Source: Neofusicoccum parvum
Taxonomy: Eukaryota > Ascomycota > Dothideomycetes > Botryosphaeriales > Botryosphaeriaceae
Direction: 5' to 3'
Length of the DNA: 64,000 nt
Assembly: GCA_020912385.1 (NCBI GenBank)
Contig: CP087217.1
Coordinates: 620,001-684,000, forward strand
Each line of letters opens with the position of its first letter. Position 1 is the stretch's first letter. The translations under genes and the position numbers were made by a program. The notes beneath the pieces are model-generated. The model ran no database searches. It saw only the letters and a program-made list of their open reading frames with translations, and was not told the DNA's origin. Of the stretch, positions 57,036 to 64,000 are shown in pieces.

Positions 57036-57908
57036 TTAGAATTTCTCGCAAGCGGGGCGCATGTCCAGCTCGTGCGTCCACAGCTCGGGCTCCTGCTGGT
57101 GAAGCCAGAGGTAGGTCTTGCCGACGGCGTCGGCACTCATCTTCCTGCCGGCCCGCTGGTCATCGCTGTGGTCGTCGGCTATGGCGCCGTTGGCGATGGT
57201 GTGGACGACCTGTATCCCTTTCTCGGACATCTCGCGGGCCAGCGTCTGCGCCAGCTGGCGCACCGAGGCTCGTCCGGCGCCGTAGGCGGCGAACTGGGCG
57301 GAGCAGCGCAGCGCCCCAAGCGTACCGGTGAAGATCAGTGTGCCCTTCTTAGAGCCGCCTTCGGTGAGGGGCGTGGTGCCGTGGTCGGCGAAGAAGCGCT
57401 TCAACGACTCCTGGGCGAAGGTGAAGGCTCCGCCGACATACGCTTCCAGCGAGCCTGTGAAGTCCTGTTTGAGGTGTTGGTGCTTGTCTCGGCGGGATGT
57501 GGACTTGGTCCCCAACGTACCTCGTATGTCTCTTCCAGGAATGGCTTCTTGCTGCTATGCTTGACGCTATAGATTGCCAAGTGGAGCTTGAGGTCCTTAA
57601 ATGAAGGGTGGCTCTTGATGTCGGAGAAGGTCTTCCTTAGAGAATCGGGTGACGTGTCGGTGGAGAATGGCTCGAGAACGGCGCCCGGAGTGGAGGAGCG
57701 GAGACGTGTGGTGAACTCCTGGAGGGGCTCCGGGCTCCGGGCGAGAAGTGCCACAGCGAGATTTCCATGAGACGGGTGTGAGAGGATTCGAGCAATGCCG
57801 GCACCCTGGGAGCTTTCAGCGCTTGAGGGCATTGGCCGCCTGTGGTGGGCGGTAGCCTACCGTATTCGGCCCTGCGCCGATGAGGATTGCGAGGCCTGAA
57901 GGAGCCAT
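57036..57908 (-). CDS. Short-chain dehydrogenase/reductase-like protein with altered active site
   Basis: A Rossmann-fold SDR protein. Inferred exons are 57908-57861, 57805-57521 and 57464-57036 (253 aa, normal length). The cofactor motif is LIGAGPNTGAGIARIL, rebuilt over intron 1. The C-terminal half holds GTLIFTGTLGALRCSAQFAAYG, and the family end block LWLHQQEPELWTHELDMRP is clear. The catalytic Tyr is present in AAYGAGRASVRQL, but the Lys expected four residues after it is Arg. The Ser position is occupied by Thr (IFTGTLG). Reduced or changed activity is possible. The substrate is unknown. The N-terminal exon is short (16 codons), with a GTAGGC donor. Confidence 0.85.
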
Positions 57909-58692
57909 GTGTCAGAGAACTGCGCTAAGGAGGGCAGACTGCTTTCTCAAAACGGCCGTGCAACCAGAGGGCAGGTACGGCACTCGAGACTGCATATAAG
58001 CATGGAGCGGGGAGACATACACGCTCATGACGTCACCAGCTGCTATAGGAAATGGGCCTAGCCAATGGCCGCTGCACCAACACGCGACGGCCGCGGAGTT
58101 AGCGGGGTGTGGATGGACGGTGCAAGCAGGGTCATGGAGTCTGTCCAGACTGAGAGCATTTGAGTCAAGGAAAGCCAGACATCTGTCGCGTTCCAGCACC
58201 GCAGAAGCAGCCAGGCGGTGCCCACAGAAAGGAACCGGACGGAGACGCAAAAGGGCGGAGAATGTTTCCAACGCCGGTCAATTGCGTTCGAAGCTGGAAC
58301 CACCACCAAGCCCGAAGCACCAGCTACCGCTCGAGGTGGAGGAGGCCAAGGCGGGCACCAGAAGCCACCGCTGTGACAGAGCCGAATGGCGACCATGGTA
58401 CATCCCAATGGGCGTGCGGCGAGAATGCATGCCACCCAGCATGCAGCCCGGCTGGCGTGAGGCTGCAAGCACAGGTTCGCCGTCGAGGTGGACGGAGTGC
58501 GAGGGCGCTGAGGATGAGGCTTACGTAGCGCTTGGCGGCTGGGGTGCGGCGATCGGCGCCGAGTGACGGGGGACAGCTCCCCTCGCGACTTTCCAGGCAC
58601 ACAACCCAGACCAGCTCTCCGCCCCGTCGCCGCGTCCGCTCCTCCAGACAAGCCTCCCGTTCGCAGCGCACCCGGCGCTGCCTCTGCCCACC
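57909..58692. promoter_or_regulatory. Divergent promoter, SDR and VPS45
   Basis: Head-to-head start codons are 784 bp apart. Mirror-image open frames (58027-58566 plus, 58058-58651 minus) have no domain. No TATA box stands out. Confidence 0.45.
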
Positions 58693-60668
58693 ATGGATAT
58701 TGTGCAGTCGGTGTCGGGCTACATCACCAAGATGGTGTCGGCCGGCGACAGCTCCACCGGCTCTCAGCCAGCCAAGATGAAGATACTACTGCTCGACAGC
58801 GAGACGGTAGGTCCGTCGCCTCCAGGCCTGCAGCTCCGAAGCCCGTGTTGATGCCCCGCAGGTCCCCATCGTCTCGACCGCCACCACTCAGTCGGCCCTG
58901 CTCAGCCATGAAGTCTACATTACCGAGTACGCCGCCCGCCCAATCCCTGCCCTGCCGCGCTGACCCAGAAAAGCCGCCTCGACAGCCAGACGCGCGAGAA
59001 GATGCGCCACCTGCGCTGCTTGTGCTTCGTCCGCCCGTCGCCCGAGTCCATCCAATTCCTCATCGACGAGCTGCGCGAGCCCAAGTACGCCGAGTACAAC
59101 ATCTATTTCAGCAACATAATACGCAAGTCTTCTCTGGAGCGCTTGGCCGAGGCCGACGACCATGAGGTTGTGCGCGCCGTGCACGAGTACTTCGCCGACT
59201 ACCTCGTCATCAACCCGGACCTCATGTCCCTCAACCTCGAGCACAGGATATGGAGCAACAATCCGGACTTGTGGCACCCCGACTCGCTGCAGCGGTCCAC
59301 AGAAGGCATCATCGCCCTGCTGCTGTCGCTGAAGAAGAAGCCCTTGATACGCTACCAAAGGAACAGCCTGCTTGCGAAGAAGCTGGCAACCGAGGTCCGC
59401 TATCAAATGACACAGGAGGAGCAGCTGTTCGATTTCCGGAAAACCGACACTCCTCCAATACTGCTCATAGTCGATAGGAGGGATGATCCGGTAACGCCTT
59501 TGCTTACGCAGTGGACCTACCAAGCCATGGTGCATGAACTTCTCGGCATCAAAAATGGCAGGGTTGATCTGAGTGACGTGCCCGACATCAGGCCTGAGCT
59601 CAAGGTATGTCCGTAGAGTGGGTCTGACGCGCCCACATGCTAATTGCGGTGTCTAGGAAATCACGCTGTCCCAAGACCAGGATCCGTTCTTCAAGAAGAA
59701 CATGTACCTCAACTTCGGTGATCTAGGCCAGAACGCCAAGGATTATGTCGAGCAATTTGCGTCGAAGCAGCAAGGTAGCCTGAAGTTGGAGTCAATCACC
59801 GACATGAAGCGCTTCGTCGAAGACTACCCGGAATTCCGCAAGCTCTCCGGCAATGTTACCAAGCACGTCACCCTTGTTGGCGAGCTGAGTCGGCGGGTGG
59901 GAGAGGACCATCTTCTGGATGTTAGCGAGCTCGAACAGAGCTTAGCATGCAACGAAAACCACTCAAACGATGTCAAGGTGGGTGTGATTTCCGCTTTGGA
60001 TCAGGCTCTTGACTAACTTTTTGCAGCACCTACAACAACTCATTTCAAACCCGTCGATCCCGGCTGACAACAAGCTTCGTCTCACCGCGATCTATGCCCT
60101 AAGATACCACAAGCATCCGTCCAATTCCATCCCCATGCTCCTCGATCTCCTTGCGGTGGCTGGCAATCTGTCTCGCCATCGTATCGACTTGATCAACAAG
60201 CTCCTAGCATACCACCAATCTCTCCAGGCTGCAACGTCAGCGGCGGGTGGGATTCCTGACCTTTTCCAGTCGGGCTCTCTCTTCAGCAGTGCACAGAGCC
60301 GGTTCAAGGGCCTCAAGGGTGTGGAGAACGTCTACACGCAGCATTCTCCACGGCTGGAAGGAACACTCCAAGATCTGATCAAGGGCCGACTGCGGGACCA
60401 GCTGTATCCTTTTGTGGAAGGCGGTGGCACTACTAGGGACAAGCCGCAGGACATTATCATCTTCATGGTTGGCGGAGCAACTTACGAGGAAGCAAAGATG
60501 GTTGCGCAGGTCAATGCCAGCTCCCCGGGTGTGAGAGTGGTACTCGGAGGAACCACGGTGCATAACAGCATGTCGTTCTTGGAAGAAGTGGAGGATGCTG
60601 TTGAGACGTGGCCGGAGCCAGCTCCCACTACAGCCGCTGGAAGGCTGAGAAGAGAGATTGGGCGGTAA
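58693..60668 (+). CDS. vps45: Vacuolar protein sorting-associated protein VPS45 (Sec1/Munc18 family)
   Basis: An SM protein that binds the Tlg2-type syntaxin and drives SNARE fusion at the trans-Golgi/endosome. Inferred exons are 58693-58806, 58862-58926, 58974-59604, 59657-59977 and 60027-60668 (590 aa). Family motifs are MKILLLDSETVPIVSTATTQSALLSHEVYITD, RLDSQTREKMRHLRC, FVRPSPESIQFLIDEL, YFSNIIRKSSLERLAEAD, LLIVDRRDDPVTPLLTQWTYQAMVHE, DIIIFMVGGATYEEAKMV and VVLGGTTVHNSMSFLEEV. Intron 2 (47 bp) must use the acceptor AAAAG at 58969-58973. The more usual CCCAG six bases upstream would shift the frame. With AAAAG the conserved TDRLDSQTREK is exact. Confidence 0.95.
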
Positions 60669-61070
60669 CGAGCGTGTGGAAAGGTGGCGAAGCGTGGCGT
60701 TTATGGTTAATTCCTGGTTGAAGGTGCCCGGAACAGGCGGTATCAATTCATCTGCTTTGACGTTCTTCGATGCTTGATATTGATGGGCGTTTAGATGACT
60801 GATTCGTATCGGTCGGGTCGGAGGTTTGGGATGCGCGCGAGCGGGGACGGAGCTCCGCTGTGCCCGCCCGTGCCGTGCACCTGCGGCAAGACGGAGATAG
60901 TGGGCGGCGTTAAGAAGTTCTCCGCACAGCTACGAATAGACGTGAAGGTATGCTCGTCCTCCAACTCATTCAAAAACGAGCCGCTATTACGGCAGATAAG
61001 GTTGCAAGCCACGGTGATTTTGAACTTACACCAAAAATAAGAGCCGATTTTGTCCACACCTCACCCGGTC
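60669..61070. other. Intergenic between VPS45 and dienelactone hydrolase
   Basis: A short region with the hydrolase promoter. A plus-strand open frame at 60795-61040 contains a good donor (AAG|GTATGC) at 60946, so a non-coding 5' exon of the hydrolase is possible but unproven. Confidence 0.4.
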
Positions 61071-61994
61071 ATGGCGTCCAACACCCCGCGCCAATGCTGC
61101 ATCACTGGCGTCAAGCACGAAGGCGCTGCTGTTGGCAAGGTTGAAAAAGTTGGTGGCAGTATGTCCTATACCTCCCGCCTCAACATGAGTTCCGCATTGA
61201 CTTGTGCACAGTCAGCTCCTACGTCACGTACCCCGAGGACAAGAGCACTCACCACGCCGTCTTGTTCCTCACCGACGCCTTTGGACATGAGTTCATCAAC
61301 AATCGGCTGTGAGTTCCACGGCAAAGCACAGTTTTCTCCCGCCCAAAAACACATGTTTGACGCGTCCTTCAGCGTCGCCGACCAACTTGCAGCCAACGGC
61401 TACTTCGTCGTCATGCCCGACTTGTTCGACGGCGACGCTGTTCCTGCCGACACCAGGCCCGCAGACTTCGATCTGCAGGGGTGGCTAGCAAAGCACCAGA
61501 CGCCTGTAGTCGACCCCATCGTTGCCTCTGTGCTCAAAGAGATGCGTGGCACCCTGGGTTGCAAGCGCGTCGGCGCCGTCGGGTACTGTTTTGGCGCCAA
61601 GTACGTGGTCCGCTTTCTGAAGGGAGGAGAGTCCATCGATACAGGCTTTGTAGCCCACCCATCGTTGGTGGAGTTTGACGAGCTCAGAGGCATCAAGGGC
61701 CCTCTGAGCATCGCTGCCGCCGGTAAGTTAAGAACAGCACCCAACAAGTCGCTCTGGTTACAATTCACCACTAACAACTCTCGAGAGAGCGACTTCATCT
61801 TCGATAACGCTAAGCGCCATCAATCCGAGGATATGCTAGCAGAAATGAAGGCGACCTATCAGGTCGTGCTTTACTCGGGTACGGAGCATGGCTTCGCCAT
61901 TCGTGCCGATCTCTCGAAGAAGCACCTCAAGTTTGCCAAGGAGCAGGCTTTTCTTCAGGCTGTCCGGTGGTTGGACGAATATGTCAAGGCCTGA
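61071..61994 (+). CDS. Dienelactone hydrolase family protein
   Basis: A predicted alpha/beta-hydrolase of the dienelactone hydrolase family. Classical members open the lactone ring in the chlorocatechol and beta-ketoadipate-related routes; many fungal relatives have unknown substrates. Inferred exons are 61071-61158, 61212-61308, 61373-61722 and 61786-61994 (247 aa). Motifs are QCCITGVKHEG at the N-terminus, VLFLTDAFGHEF, VVMPDLFDGD and the nucleophile GYCFGAKY (Cys near 134). The Asp near 181 (AAAESD) is rebuilt over intron 3, and the His near 213 is in TEHGFAIR. The Cys-Asp-His triad is complete. Intron 3 has a strong CACTAAC branch and an unusual CTCGAG acceptor, followed by an alternative AG two bases on that would break the frame. 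It is convergent with the transcription factor gene. Confidence 0.92.
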   Translation: MASNTPRQCCITGVKHEGAAVGKVEKVGGSMSYTSRLNMSSALTCAQSAPTSRTPRTRALTTPSCSSPTPLDMSSSTIGCEFHGKAQFSPAQKHMFDASFSVADQLAANGYFVVMPDLFDGDAVPADTRPADFDLQGWLAKHQTPVVDPIVASVLKEMRGTLGCKRVGAVGYCFGAKYVVRFLKGGESIDTGFVAHPSLVEFDELRGIKGPLSIAAAGKLRTAPNKSLWLQFTTNNSRESDFIFDNAKRHQSEDMLAEMKATYQVVLYSGTEHGFAIRADLSKKHLKFAKEQAFLQAVRWLDEYVKA

Positions 61995-62094
61995 GTTTCT
62001 TCAAGGTGTGCTATCAATACTGTCTGGTGATTTTTTTTCCATTCAGATTGCGCACGTAGCATCTATGTAATGAATCTGTACAGTTGCTATCCGG

Positions 62095-64000
62095 TCAACC
62101 CGATGCATTCTCCAGCAGCCACTCCATTCCACCTGGAAAATCCGTCATATCTATCCCAGTCATCCAGTCGTCCATCGTCAAAAGCTCAGACGGCGCATGC
62201 TCCTCCTGAGTGTTCTCCTCGCCCGCTGTTTGCGGGTAGAGAGAGCCGTCCTTGTTGATTGCACTGCTTACTTCGCAAACCATCCTCGTTGTCCGGGACG
62301 CCAAGACTTCAAACGTATCTCTGAATGATGCCGCCGCGCTCCAGCGTTCTGCTATGATTACCAGCACCATGGTGCAGGCCGTACAAGTCATGTAAACATC
62401 ATCGCTCCTCGTTGTATTTCGAACTTTCGGCGAGGTCCAGAGACAATGGAGATACGTGATGCCTGCAAGAAAGAGAATGTGCAAAGACCCCCAAGTGTAG
62501 CGAACGGTATGGCTTCCGTAGAGTCGACGATACAGAAGGCATATCTGCCTGGCGTGGTTCGCACACTCAGCGAACGCGGATCCATCATCCGACGCTTCCA
62601 TGCTACCTCTCCTCGCGCTTCCAGAGGGTACGAGGTGACGGCGGTAGAGCAGCAGGACCGAGTGGCTGTATGCCAGCTGGAACCAATCCCGAGAAGTGAA
62701 GACGGAGAGGGGTTGGTTGGATGGGAATGCGGCCTGCGTCGGTGTTGACGCGTACCAGGAATCAAGGTCACGGCGGATCTCCTTCGTGACATCGCGCTGG
62801 TGACCTGCGTTGGCGGTAGATGAAATGCCATGGTAGAGGTTCTCGTGAATCTTGGACCAGATGCGGCGCAACCGGATAATGTGGATGGCTCCACTCATCG
62901 AAGTCGGGGGATCGGATGGCGAAGACCGTGGTTGGGATGTCAATCCCGCGTGGGTGACTGCAGAATCGTCGACGTCCAGTGGCAACTACCAGCAACCGTC
63001 AGCACGATATCCCTCTAACTACAGACCAGGGTACAGGCGGTTGGGAGGAAGCATACCCCTGCGTCGATATCTTTATCCATGATGCCAAACGGTCTACCAA
63101 GAGTAAACGCAGCTGCGCGGTCCATGTCGTACGCCACCCAGAATACACGCTTGGTCATCTCCGCGGTCAAGAAGTCACGAGCAGGCCGAGGCCTCCGGAT
63201 GTGTCTGTGGTATCCGAGTTCAACGCAGTGCCGCAGTGCCATTCCAGACAGTCTCCAGACCGACGCGCCAACCGGGGATCGGATAGAGTACATGGCACAA
63301 CACAGGATTGCCTGTATCGACTCAACACTGTCCATTTGGAGAACGTGCTCGATGTGCTCCTGGGCGGCGGTGTAGTAAGTCTCGGCAGCGTCGTAGCCCC
63401 CTCGGGTGGTGATCAAAGAGCCGATGGCATAGACCATGAGGACAAAGAACAGCGTCAGGTGGCTGGCGATTCCAAGGTCTCCGGCATCTTTGGCATCCAT
63501 GACCTCGGTTTCCCACGACTGGAATGTGTCGCGGTGGAGAAACGGGTACTGCGGGTGGATGTTGTCAAAGTACGCTCGCGACAGCATGGCTCCGGCAGCC
63601 CTCGACGGGGGCTTGAGTGTCCGCGGTTTGTCATGGAAGACATGGCCGGGATCCCCGGGTCCCACTCCCATGGAATGTGGACTGCGCGCTTTAGGCTGGC
63701 GCAGCGCAGCACTCAGCACACGTGAGAAGGAAAGTGCTGAAGAAGGTCCAAAGTAGTGGGGCTCTCGGCCAGCGGCGTTGAGGCAGAGCAAAGCAACCTC
63801 CGACGATAATTCATTGGCTTGATCGGTCTCCTCGGTCTCCAATGCCGCAGTTGGCGAAGAAGCCGGCGGGACCAGAAGCGTACTCTGGTCAGCAAATAGA
63901 ACATCTGTGGGGCTTGTCGCAACTGCCTCTCCAACCTGCCCCTGGATGGTAAAGTGATCGAAAGCCACTTCGGGAGCAACCCGTTGTAGCATGCCCTCAA
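62095..64000 (-). CDS. Fungal-specific transcription factor (Fungal_trans domain), partial at 5' end
   Basis: This gene runs off the right edge, so its N-terminus, where a Zn2Cys6 cluster would normally lie, is not in view. Visible exons are 64000-63057 and 62985-62095. The middle homology region is clear: YFDNIHPQYPFLHRDTF, ASHLTLFFVLMVYAIGS, AILCCAMYSIRSPVGASVWRLSGMALRHCVELGYHR, and KRVFWVAYDMDRAAAFTLGRPFGI, then DIDAG spliced to LPLDVDDS, the family's usual continuation. The intron has a GTATGC donor, GTGCTGAC branch and GGTAG acceptor. The C-terminus ends in a short acidic segment. Target genes are unknown; the neighbouring hydrolase is possible but unsupported. Confidence 0.9.

Noticed and set aside
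1..64000. Secondary-metabolite or catabolic gene cluster (FAD oxidase, ABC transporter, dienelactone hydrolase, SDR, transcription factor)
   Set aside because: These genes are scattered among conserved housekeeping genes over more than 50 kb with no backbone enzyme, so a cluster is not supported.

Overview
This window is nuclear DNA from a filamentous ascomycete (Pezizomycotina). The evidence is many short spliceosomal introns (about 47-131 bp, with GTRNGT-type donors and CTRAY-type branch sites), G/C-rich third codon positions, and fungal-only families: a STE3 pheromone receptor, KNR4/SMI1, a SUR1-type mannosyltransferase and a Fungal_trans regulator. A dothideomycete is my guess at class level; that is inference. 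Nearly all genes are conserved single-copy housekeeping genes. I see no transposon, CRISPR array, rRNA or convincing tRNA. Exon boundaries were set by hand from splice signals, reading phase and family conservation.

Left part (1-20 kb): a gene-free stretch, then a high-affinity methionine-permease-like transporter (+), an unknown membrane/coiled-coil protein (-), an intronless STE3-type a-factor receptor (+), a secreted FAD-linked oxidase (-), a 1.7-kb gap, an OCRL-type inositol polyphosphate 5-phosphatase (-) divergent from the decapping subunit DCP1 (+), and a lipid-droplet-associated serine hydrolase (-).

Middle (20-45 kb): a 1432-aa Ser/Thr/Lys/Pro-rich repeat protein (-) with a nearly perfect 300-bp internal tandem duplication, the Paf1-complex TPR subunit CTR9 (-), the splicing factor CWC2 (-), a full-size ABCB multidrug-type transporter (+), the KEOPS tRNA t6A enzyme KAE1 (-) divergent from an RKM4/SETD6-like SET methyltransferase (+), and the NuA4 subunit EPL1 (-).

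Right part (45-64 kb): the AMPK/SNF1 beta subunit (-) with a GC-AG intron, a small conserved membrane protein (+), KIN17 (+), a SUR1/CSH1-type MIPC synthase (+), KNR4/SMI1 (+), a short-chain dehydrogenase (-) with an altered catalytic Lys, the SM protein VPS45 (+), a dienelactone hydrolase (+), and a fungal-specific transcription factor (-) that runs off the right edge.

The genes do not form a metabolic cluster. Several (CTR9, EPL1, CWC2, DCP1, KIN17, KAE1, RKM4) act in gene expression, but this looks like ordinary fungal gene order. The most interesting signals are gene-structure ones: a DCP1 intron whose retention truncates the protein at once, a GC-AG intron in the AMPK beta gene, several in-frame introns that simple ORF calling would translate, and the fresh-looking repeat expansion in the mucin-like gene.
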